DNA of 64,000 bases. Source: Achromobacter sp. MYb9. GTDB lineage: Bacteria; Pseudomonadota; Gammaproteobacteria; Burkholderiales; Burkholderiaceae_B. Below the pieces are notes generated by a model. It did no database searches. It was not told the DNA's origin and worked only from the letters and a program-made list of their open reading frames with translations. The DNA is taken from NCBI RefSeq assembly GCF_002975275.1, contig NZ_PCOQ01000018.1:1-64000 (forward strand), in the 5' to 3' direction. This document shows positions 46,499 through 53,716 of the stretch, one piece after another; the first letter of the stretch is position 1, and each line of letters begins with the position of its first letter. The position numbers and the translations under genes were made by a program.

Positions 46499-46540
46499 AC
46501 TGCCTGCGGCCCTTTGATTGATTGACCCCTTTCAGGCAGT
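46499..46540. repeat. Inverted repeat between amidohydrolase and cyclodeaminase-family genes
   Basis: ACTGCCTG (46499-46506) and CAGGCAGT (46533-46540) are perfect 8-bp arms with a 26-nt loop, filling most of the 61-bp gap. The right arm includes the AGG that would serve the next ATG. Confidence 0.5.
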
Positions 46541-46546
46541 GATCCC

Positions 46547-47503
46547 ATGCGCTTCATCGACACGGAACAGACCCGGGACGCCCTGTCCTTTGACGCCGTC
46601 ATCCCCGCCTTGCGCGAGGCTTTCCGCGACGGCGCGACGGTGCCCGGGCGGCATGTCCACGCCATTCAGTCCGGCACGGCCCATGGCACGTCGCTGATCA
46701 TGCCGGCCTGGAGCGAGCGTGGCTATTTTGGCGTGAAGATCATCAACATCTTTCCCGAAAACACGCACCTGGGCCTGCCGGGCCTGCACGCGACGTACAA
46801 CCTGTACAGCGCCAGGACCGGCGTGCCCATCGCCCAGGTGGACGGCGATATCGTCACCGTCTACCGCACGGCCGGCGCCGCCGCGCTGGGCGCGGACTAC
46901 CTGGCCCGCCCGGACGCCAGCACGCTTCTGATCGTGGGTTCGGGCCGCATCGCCGGGCTGGTGGCGCAGGCCATGCGCACGGTGCGCCCCATCCAGCGCG
47001 TGCGGGTGTGGAACGTGCGAGCCGCGGGCGCCGAAGCGCTGGCGCAAGGCTTGCGCGAACAGGGTTTCGACGCCCAGGCCACGACCGACCTGGAAGCGGC
47101 CGCTCGCGACGCGGACATCATCAGCTGCGCCACCTTGTCCACGGTGCCGCTGATCCAGGGCGCATGGCTGCGCCCCGGCACGCACCTGGACCTGATCGGC
47201 AGTTTCAAACCCGAAATGCGCGAGACCGACGCCGCCTGCTTCGACGGCACGACCGTCTATGTGGATACCGACGAGGCGCCGACCAAATCGGGCGACCTGC
47301 TATCCGCGTTCGAGGCCGGCGTGTTGACGCGCGAGGCCATCCAGGGCGACTTGCGCCAGTTGACGACGGGGGAACGCCCGGGCCGGCGCAACGCGCAAGA
47401 GATCACGGTGTTCAAGGCGGTGGGCAGCGCGCTGGAAGACCTGACGCTGGCCACGCTGGTCTATGAAGCGGTGCAAGCATCAGATAGCGCCAAGGCCTCG
47501 TAG
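46547..47503 (+). CDS. Ornithine cyclodeaminase / mu-crystallin family NAD(P)-dependent protein
   Basis: A 318-residue member of the cyclodeaminase/mu-crystallin family: IMPAWSERGYFGVKIINIFPENTHLGLPGLHATYNLYSARTG and LLIVGSGRIAGLVAQAM (Rossmann motif) with DLIGSFKPEMRETDAACF. It is shorter than the 350-residue true cyclodeaminase nearby and closer to pyrroline-2-carboxylate or other imine reductases. It lies 61 bp after the carbamoyl-amino acid hydrolase on the same strand and is probably co-expressed, acting on an imine derived from that product. Exact reaction unknown. Confidence 0.87.
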   Translation: MRFIDTEQTRDALSFDAVIPALREAFRDGATVPGRHVHAIQSGTAHGTSLIMPAWSERGYFGVKIINIFPENTHLGLPGLHATYNLYSARTGVPIAQVDGDIVTVYRTAGAAALGADYLARPDASTLLIVGSGRIAGLVAQAMRTVRPIQRVRVWNVRAAGAEALAQGLREQGFDAQATTDLEAAARDADIISCATLSTVPLIQGAWLRPGTHLDLIGSFKPEMRETDAACFDGTTVYVDTDEAPTKSGDLLSAFEAGVLTREAIQGDLRQLTTGERPGRRNAQEITVFKAVGSALEDLTLATLVYEAVQASDSAKAS

Positions 47504-47570
47504 ACACCGATGTGACGGGTGGCGCCGCATTGGCAGGCCCGCCCGTCTCAACGGAGACGCGCAGGTTGCG

Positions 47571-48506
47571 TCAACCGCCGGCTAATTCCATGGGCAGGTG
47601 TTCGCGCATGGTTTCGATGAAGCGGCGCAGCCGCGCGGGCTGGAAACGAGAGGGCGCATAGACCAGGGACACCGGCAGCGGGTCCGCCTGCCATTGCGGC
47701 GCCAGATGCACCAGCCGGCCCGCCGCCAGGTCTTCCTGCATGGCCCACGCCGACCCCAGCGCCACGCCCAGTCCCAGCACGGCCGCCTTGCGCAGCGCAT
47801 GCAAGCCATCGGTGGACAGCCGCGGCTGGATGCCGAAACGTTCGGCGTCGCCCGACCCGCAATGCGTCAGGCTGACTTCGGTGCGGTAGAACGTGCGCAG
47901 CGCCAGCCAGGGCAGGCGCGCCAACTCGGCGGGCCGTTGCGGCACGGGCGCGCCTTGCAGCAAGGCGGGCGACGCGACGACGATGCGCGGAACGTCGCCC
48001 AGCTTCACGGCGATCACCGACGGGTCGGTGACCGCCCCCACGCGGATCGCGCAATCCACGTTCTCGGCGATCAGGTCGGGCATGCGGTCGTGCAACAGCC
48101 ATTCCACCCTCATGTTCGGATACTGCTGCAGGTACCTTGCCAGCGGCTCGACGAACTGGTCCTGACCGAAGGCATGCGGCGCCACTACGCGCAGCGTGCC
48201 GATGGGTTCATCGCCCGCGCCCCGCACCTCGCTTTCAAACGACTGCCAGGTGGCGATCAGGTCCTTGGCGCGCTCATAGCAGCGCTGGCCATCTTCCGTC
48301 AGGCGGATCGCATGGGTGGACCGCTGCAGCAGCCGCACGCCCATCGTGCGTTCCAGCAACTGCAACCGCCGGCTGACCGTGGGCTGCGTGCCCCCCATCT
48401 GCGCGGCGGCGGCCGACAGGCTGCCCGCCTCGACGATGCGCACGAAAGTTTCGATCAGCAGGAGGCGGTCGGTGCCGGCCGCGGCGTTCAGGGCTGAGGT
48501 GGTCAT
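47571..48506 (-). CDS. LysR family transcriptional regulator
   Basis: About 311 residues. The N-terminal LIETFVRIVEAGSLSAAAAQMGGTQPTVSRRLQLLERTMGVRLLQRS is a LysR helix-turn-helix of the single-effector CrgA-like type. The start is the ATG at 48506; longer readings enter the divergent promoter. An ATAC-N7-GTAT element lies across its start codon. It is divergent from an MFS transporter 97 bp away, which it most likely controls. Confidence 0.9.
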   Translation of the reverse strand: MTTSALNAAAGTDRLLLIETFVRIVEAGSLSAAAAQMGGTQPTVSRRLQLLERTMGVRLLQRSTHAIRLTEDGQRCYERAKDLIATWQSFESEVRGAGDEPIGTLRVVAPHAFGQDQFVEPLARYLQQYPNMRVEWLLHDRMPDLIAENVDCAIRVGAVTDPSVIAVKLGDVPRIVVASPALLQGAPVPQRPAELARLPWLALRTFYRTEVSLTHCGSGDAERFGIQPRLSTDGLHALRKAAVLGLGVALGSAWAMQEDLAAGRLVHLAPQWQADPLPVSLVYAPSRFQPARLRRFIETMREHLPMELAGG

Positions 48507-48519
48507 ACGTCTATCGTAT
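48505..48519. promoter_or_regulatory. LysR-type operator ATAC-N7-GTAT
   Basis: ATAC (48505-48508) and GTAT (48516-48519) are separated by exactly seven bases, the arrangement of the classic LysR recognition box known from BenM/CatM. It overlaps the LysR start codon in the LysR/MFS divergent region. Confidence 0.7.
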
Positions 48520-48603
48520 AACGGATGTACCTTGGGATCGGCTACCAAAACCGGGGCGCGGCGCCCAGAATCCGTTCCGTACCTGATCCATCGGATAGCC
48601 AAC

Positions 48604-49824
48604 ATGACCTCCCGGACTTCTCCCGCTGCCCTGTCCCGCAGCCTGGTTCTTCTTCTTGCCGTCGGCGCTGGCCTGGCGGTTGCGTCCCTGTATTACAGCC
48701 AACCCATGCTGGGCGTGCTGGGCGCGGACATCGACGCCAGCGCCGCGACGTTGGGCTGGATTCCCACGCTGACACAGCTGGGCTATGCCTTTGGCATTCT
48801 GCTGCTGGCGCCGCTGGGCGACCGCCACGACCGCAAGCACATCATTCTGATCAAGGCGGCGGTGCTGAGCCTGGCGCTGCTGGCGGCCGCCGTGGCGCCG
48901 TCCATCGGCCTGCTGCTGGCGGCCAGCTTCGCCGTGGGCCTGTCGGCCACGCTGGCGCAAGACATCGTGCCGGCCGCCGCCCACCTGGCGCCGGCCGAAT
49001 CACGGGGCAAGATCGTCGGCACCGTCATGACCGGCCTGCTGCTGGGCATCCTGCTTTCGCGGGTGGTCAGCGGTTTCGTGGCCGAACAGTTCGGCTGGCG
49101 CGCGATGTTCGTCGCCGCGGCCGTGACCATCGTGGCGCTGGGCGTGGCGCTCTGGCGCGGCCTGCCGCGTTTCGTCCCCACCACGCAACTGGCTTACCGT
49201 GCCCTGCTGGGCTCGCTTGCGACCCTGTGGCGTCAACATCCGGCGCTGCGCCGCGCCGCCATGGCGCAAGGCTTGCTGTCTTTGGGTTTCAGCGCGTTCT
49301 GGTCGACCCTGGCCGTGATGCTCCACGGCGCGCCGTTCCACCTGGGCGCGGGCGCCGCAGGCGCGTTCGGCCTGGCGGGCGCGGCCGGCGCCCTGGCCGC
49401 GCCGCTGGCCGGCCGGGTGGCCGACACGCGGGGTCCGCAAGCCGTCGCCAGCCTGGGCGCCGGGCTGACCATGGTGTCGTTCGCCGCGATGTTCCTGTTG
49501 CCGCTGCTGCCGCCGCATGCCGCGCTGTGGTTGATCGCGGGCAGCGCCATCGGGTTCGACCTGGGCATTCAGACGTCGCTGATCGCGCATCAAAGCATCG
49601 TCTACGGCATCGACCCCGCCGCCCGCAGCCGGCTCAACGCCATCCTGATGACGGGCGTGTTCATCGGCATGGCCGCCGGCGGCGCGCTGGGCAGCCTGGC
49701 GCTGGCCCAATGGGGCTGGACTGGCGTTACGTTGGTGGCAACCGGCGCGGCGGCCGCGGCGCTGGCCCTGCGGGTGTGGCCAGGCGTCTGCCGCAACCGC
49801 ACCGCCAGCCGCTGCGCGGCATAA
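48604..49824 (+). CDS. MFS transporter (DHA1-like)
   Basis: A 406-residue protein with 12 hydrophobic segments. LYYSQPMLGVLGADIDASAATLGWIPTLTQLGYAFGILLLAPLGDRHDRKHIILIKA contains the MFS loop 2-3 motif GDRHDRK. The N-terminal pattern resembles YnfM/arabinose-polymer exporter-like carriers. A predicted efflux or uptake carrier of the inner membrane; substrate unknown. The start at 48604 fits the first membrane helix; the long in-frame upstream stretch belongs to the LysR gene region on the other strand. Confidence 0.87.
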   Translation: MTSRTSPAALSRSLVLLLAVGAGLAVASLYYSQPMLGVLGADIDASAATLGWIPTLTQLGYAFGILLLAPLGDRHDRKHIILIKAAVLSLALLAAAVAPSIGLLLAASFAVGLSATLAQDIVPAAAHLAPAESRGKIVGTVMTGLLLGILLSRVVSGFVAEQFGWRAMFVAAAVTIVALGVALWRGLPRFVPTTQLAYRALLGSLATLWRQHPALRRAAMAQGLLSLGFSAFWSTLAVMLHGAPFHLGAGAAGAFGLAGAAGALAAPLAGRVADTRGPQAVASLGAGLTMVSFAAMFLLPLLPPHAALWLIAGSAIGFDLGIQTSLIAHQSIVYGIDPAARSRLNAILMTGVFIGMAAGGALGSLALAQWGWTGVTLVATGAAAAALALRVWPGVCRNRTASRCAA

Positions 49825-49828
49825 GCGC

Positions 49829-51250
49829 CTAGGCCAGCACCGACACCGTCTGCACGTTGGTGTATTCCAGCAGTCCGTCCAACGCGTTCTCCACGCCCAC
49901 GCCGGACTGCTTGTGGCCGCCAAAGGCCACGTTTGGCGACATGACATGGATGTGGTTGATCCACACCGTGCCGGTTTCCAGCCGACGGGCGATGGCCTGC
50001 GCCCGGGCCACATCACGGGACCAGACCGACCCGCCCAGCCCATACTCGGTGTCGTTGGCGCGGCGGACGGCCTCGTCGACGTCGCGGTACTTCAGCAAGG
50101 GCAGCACCGGGCCAAACGCCTCTTCCACCACGCTGCGCGCATCATCGGGCGGGTTGTCCAGGATGGTGACCGGCACGAAATAGCCCTTGCCCTCGGGCAC
50201 GTCTCCGCCCGTCAGAAAGCGCACGCCGGTGCGGTGGGCATCGGCGATCAACTCCTTCACGCGCTCGTATTGGACCCGGTTCTGGATCGGGCCCAGCCCC
50301 GTGCCGGGCTGCGCGCCGTCGCCCACCACCACCCCGGCCGCGACCGTTGCCAGCGCATCGGCGAAGGCGTCGTAAATGGACTCGTGCACGTACAGGCGCT
50401 TGGTGGCCAGGCAATACTGCGACGAATTGCGGAACGCGCCCCAGAACAGCTTGGCCGCCGTGTCTTTCACGTCCACATCGGGCAGCACGATGGCGGCGTC
50501 GTTGCCGCCCAGTTCCAGGGTCACGCGCTTCAGACGCGCCGAGGCGCTTTGCATCACGCGGCGGCCCGTGACCGTCGACCCGGTGAAGGCGATCTTGTCG
50601 ATACCCGGATGCTCGGTCAGCCACGGCCCCAGACGGTCGCCGCCACTGATCACGTTCAGCACGCCGGGCGGCAACACATCGCGGAACAGCTCGCCCATCT
50701 TCAGCGAAGTCAGCGGCGTGTACGGCGAAGGCTTGAGCACCACCGTGTTGCCCGCCAGCAGCGCGGGCGCGATTTTCCAGATGGCCAGCGTCATCGGGAA
50801 GTTCCAGGGCGAGATCGCCGCCACTACACCGATCGCGACGCGCCGCGTTTCAAACAGATGGCCCGCGCCGTCGTCATAGCGGTCCACCGGCAGCTCGCGC
50901 GCGGCAAATTCGCGCAGCCACACGACGCACCGGCCCACTTCCGACCTGGCGTCCGCATGGGGCTTGCCTTGTTCACGCGTCAACAGGCGCATGAACCCGT
51001 CGGCATGCGCCTCCAGGCGGTCCGCCATCGCACGCAAGGCCTGCTGGCGCTCGGCGATGGGCCGGTCGCGCCACGGGCCGAACGCGGCGCGCGCGGCGGC
51101 GATCGCGGCGTTCAATTGTTCGAGCGACGCGTCGGGCGCCGCGGCAATGCGCGCCTCCGTGGCCGGGTTCAACACATCGAAGGTCTGCGCGGAAGACTCG
51201 CCGCGGCCGTCCAGCGTCATCGTGTAATCGGAATCCAGATTCAACGTCAT
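49829..51250 (-). CDS. NAD(P)-dependent aldehyde dehydrogenase
   Basis: A 473-residue aldehyde dehydrogenase. The NAD-binding FTGSTVTGRR, the general-base glutamate in LELGGNDAAIVL, the catalytic cysteine in FRNSSQYCLATKRLYV and EEAFGPVLPLL are present. In the cysteine loop NSSQYC replaces the commoner NxGQxC, which may affect substrate choice. It is the last gene of a leftward operon, its start overlapping the alcohol dehydrogenase stop as ATGA, so it should oxidise the aldehyde that dehydrogenase makes. It is convergent with the MFS gene, with a 4-bp gap. Confidence 0.93.
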   Translation of the reverse strand: MTLNLDSDYTMTLDGRGESSAQTFDVLNPATEARIAAAPDASLEQLNAAIAAARAAFGPWRDRPIAERQQALRAMADRLEAHADGFMRLLTREQGKPHADARSEVGRCVVWLREFAARELPVDRYDDGAGHLFETRRVAIGVVAAISPWNFPMTLAIWKIAPALLAGNTVVLKPSPYTPLTSLKMGELFRDVLPPGVLNVISGGDRLGPWLTEHPGIDKIAFTGSTVTGRRVMQSASARLKRVTLELGGNDAAIVLPDVDVKDTAAKLFWGAFRNSSQYCLATKRLYVHESIYDAFADALATVAAGVVVGDGAQPGTGLGPIQNRVQYERVKELIADAHRTGVRFLTGGDVPEGKGYFVPVTILDNPPDDARSVVEEAFGPVLPLLKYRDVDEAVRRANDTEYGLGGSVWSRDVARAQAIARRLETGTVWINHIHVMSPNVAFGGHKQSGVGVENALDGLLEYTNVQTVSVLA

Positions 51251-52353
51251 GGGTGATTAGCCTGAGAAGAGGTGATAGAGGCCGCATCGGCGCCGAGCGC
51301 ACCGGGGGTAAGCAACAGCCGTCCCACGACGCGCCCCGCAGCCAGGTCGGCCAGGGCGGATTGCGCATCGTCCAGGCACCGGCATGCCGTGGGAATGGCG
51401 CGGGGTTTGCGCTCGCGCACCAGCGTCATCAGCGCCTTGAGTTCGTCCAGGTTTCCAATGTAGGACCCTTCGATGCTGATGGCGCGCATGGGGATCAGCG
51501 CGGGCGACACGGTAAGTTCGCCGCCGAACAGGCCAACCAGGATCAACTGCCCGCCTTTGGTCAGCAGGTCCATGCCTTGCTGCACGGTCGCCGCCGCCCC
51601 CACGCAATCGATCACTGCCCAGACGGCGCCAGCCGCCTGCCGCACCTGATCCGGCGCATCCGTCGCACGGGCATCCACCGCCGCGTGTGCCCCGGCCGCC
51701 AGCGCCGCGCCCCGTCGCGCGCCGTCGGGCTCCAGCACGACGACATTCCGGCAACCCAGCGCGCACAGCAAGGTAACGCACATCAGGCCCAGGCCGCCCG
51801 CGCCCACCACCACGACGCTCTCTTCTTTCAACACCTCGGCCGGGATCTTCTGGATGGCGCTGTACGTCGTCAGTCCCGAACAGGCATAGGGCGCGGCCTG
51901 GGCGGGCGACAGGTCGCCGATGCCGACCAGATAGCGCGCGTCCGGCACCATGATGTGATCGCTATAGCCGCCCGGCCGGAAGATGCCCAGGAACCGCGGC
52001 GCGGCGCACAGGTTTTCGCGGCCGCGGCGGCACACCTTGCATTCGCCGCAACCAATCCACGGGTAGACCAGAAAGCGTTGCCCTGGCCGCACATCTGGCG
52101 CATCGGGACCGGCCGCGACGACTTCGCCCACGGTTTCATGGCCCAGCGTCAACGGCAGCGTCACGCCACGCTGCGCCATGCGCAGGCGCTTCTCGCCCCC
52201 CAGGTCGTAAGCGCCTTCCCAGGTATGGATATCGGTGTGGCACACGCCCGCCGCCAGCACCCGCAACAACACCTGTGCGCCGGCCGGGGCCGGCGTTGGA
52301 CATTCATGACGGGCCAGCGGCTCGCCGAACGCCGCAACGTCGTAGCTGATCAT
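51247..52353 (-). CDS. Zinc-dependent alcohol dehydrogenase
   Basis: A 368-residue medium-chain dehydrogenase. Catalytic zinc ligands are in AGVCHTDIHTWEG and LTLGHETVGEV. The structural zinc loop is GCGECKVCRRGRENLC, and the NAD-binding motif is VVVVGAGGLGLMCVTLL. It should oxidise an alcohol to the aldehyde used by the next enzyme. The ATG at 52353 overlaps the solute-binding protein stop as ATGA, and its own stop overlaps the aldehyde dehydrogenase start, so all three proteins are translationally coupled. Confidence 0.93.
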   Translation of the reverse strand: MISYDVAAFGEPLARHECPTPAPAGAQVLLRVLAAGVCHTDIHTWEGAYDLGGEKRLRMAQRGVTLPLTLGHETVGEVVAAGPDAPDVRPGQRFLVYPWIGCGECKVCRRGRENLCAAPRFLGIFRPGGYSDHIMVPDARYLVGIGDLSPAQAAPYACSGLTTYSAIQKIPAEVLKEESVVVVGAGGLGLMCVTLLCALGCRNVVVLEPDGARRGAALAAGAHAAVDARATDAPDQVRQAAGAVWAVIDCVGAAATVQQGMDLLTKGGQLILVGLFGGELTVSPALIPMRAISIEGSYIGNLDELKALMTLVRERKPRAIPTACRCLDDAQSALADLAAGRVVGRLLLTPGALGADAASITSSQANHP

Positions 52354-53579
52354 TCCGCGCCTCCGGCGGCTTTGGCCAGCGCGCAGCCGCCCTTGTCCAG
52401 CGGACGGAACGCCACGTCGCCGGGGATCATGGCGACCTGCTTGTAGAGGTCCCATTCCCCCTTGGATTCCTCGGGCTTCTTCACCTGGAACAGGTACATG
52501 TCGCGCACGACGCGGCCGTCCACGCGCAGCGTGCCGTTTTTAGTCATGAAGTCGTTGACGGGCGTCTCGCGCATCTTCGCCATGACCGCGTCGGCGTCTT
52601 TGGTGCCTGCGGCCTTCACGGCGTTCAGGTAGTGCGTGACCGCGCCGTACGTGCCCGCCTGCGTCATGGTGGGCTTGCGGCCCACCTTGTCCTGGAAGCG
52701 TTGCGACCAGGCGCGCGTGGCGTCGGTCTGATCCCAGTAGAAGGCCTCGGTCAGCAGCAGCCCCTGCCCCAACGGCAAGCCGATGGACTTCACGTCTGAT
52801 AGAAACGCCAGCAACGCCACCAGCTTCTGCGGGCTGCCCGGGCGCCCGATGCCGAAGTCGGCCGCCTGTTTGATGGCGCTGATGACGTCGTTGCCGCCCA
52901 GCGCCAGGCCGATGATGCCGGCCTTGGAGCTTTGCGCCTGCAACAGATAGGAGCTGAAATCCGGCGAGTTCAACGGCGAGCGCACCGCACCCAGCACTTT
53001 GCCTCCCTTTTTTTCGATGACGGCCGACGCGTCGCCCTGCAAGGCGTAGCCGAACGAATAATCCGCCGTCAGGAAGTACCAGTTCTTTCCGCCCTGGTCC
53101 GTCACCGCCGCGCCCGTGCCGTTGGCCAGTGCGTAGGTGTCGTAGGTCCAGTGCACCGTGTAGGGCGAACACGCCTTGCCCGTCAGCTCCGACGTGGACG
53201 CGCTGGTCACCATGACGACTTTCTTCTTTTCCCGGCCCAATTCACTGATGGCCAGGGCCAGCGCCGATGTGGGCAGGTCGGTGATCATGTCCACGCCGTC
53301 CTGGTCGATCCAGCGGCGCGCAGCCGCGCTGGCCACGTCGACCTTGTTCTGCCCGTCGGTGAACACCAGTTCGATCGGTTTGCCTAGCACCGAGCCGCCG
53401 AAGTCCTGTACCGCCATGCGCGCCGCTTCGACAAGACCCTTGCCGCCGATGTCCGAATACGCCGAACTCATGTCGGCCATGACGCCGATTTTCACGGGGC
53501 CCGCCGCGGGTTGCGCCTGCGCGCTGCCAGCGGCCAGGGCCGCGCCCGCCAGCGCGAACGTCAGTTTCAGAATTGCCAT
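52350..53579 (-). CDS. Type I periplasmic solute-binding protein (branched-chain amino acid/urea family)
   Basis: A 409-residue exported protein: signal peptide MAILKLTFALAGAALAAGSAQA, then GPVKIGVMADMSSAYSDIGGKGLVEAARMAVQDFGG, the opening of Peripla_BP_6 proteins. Two further typical segments are SASTSELTGKACSPYTVHWTYDTYALANG and WYFLTADYSFGYALQ. No permease or ATPase genes accompany it. It heads an alcohol and aldehyde dehydrogenase operon, so it may bind the alcohol or a related ligand for a transporter encoded elsewhere, or act in sensing. It is divergent from the LuxR-type regulator. Confidence 0.92.
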   Translation of the reverse strand: MAILKLTFALAGAALAAGSAQAQPAAGPVKIGVMADMSSAYSDIGGKGLVEAARMAVQDFGGSVLGKPIELVFTDGQNKVDVASAAARRWIDQDGVDMITDLPTSALALAISELGREKKKVVMVTSASTSELTGKACSPYTVHWTYDTYALANGTGAAVTDQGGKNWYFLTADYSFGYALQGDASAVIEKKGGKVLGAVRSPLNSPDFSSYLLQAQSSKAGIIGLALGGNDVISAIKQAADFGIGRPGSPQKLVALLAFLSDVKSIGLPLGQGLLLTEAFYWDQTDATRAWSQRFQDKVGRKPTMTQAGTYGAVTHYLNAVKAAGTKDADAVMAKMRETPVNDFMTKNGTLRVDGRVVRDMYLFQVKKPEESKGEWDLYKQVAMIPGDVAFRPLDKGGCALAKAAGGAE

Positions 53580-53716
53580 GGACTTGTCTCCGTTGTCGGT
53601 TGGCGCCGTCTATGCGGCGTATTGCTCTGGGGAGCGTCCTTTTGTATCGTAGGCACGCGTTTTCGCCTTCGTCCAAAGCGACGATTTTTCAGTTCCGCGC
53701 GGGTTAACCCGGGGCG

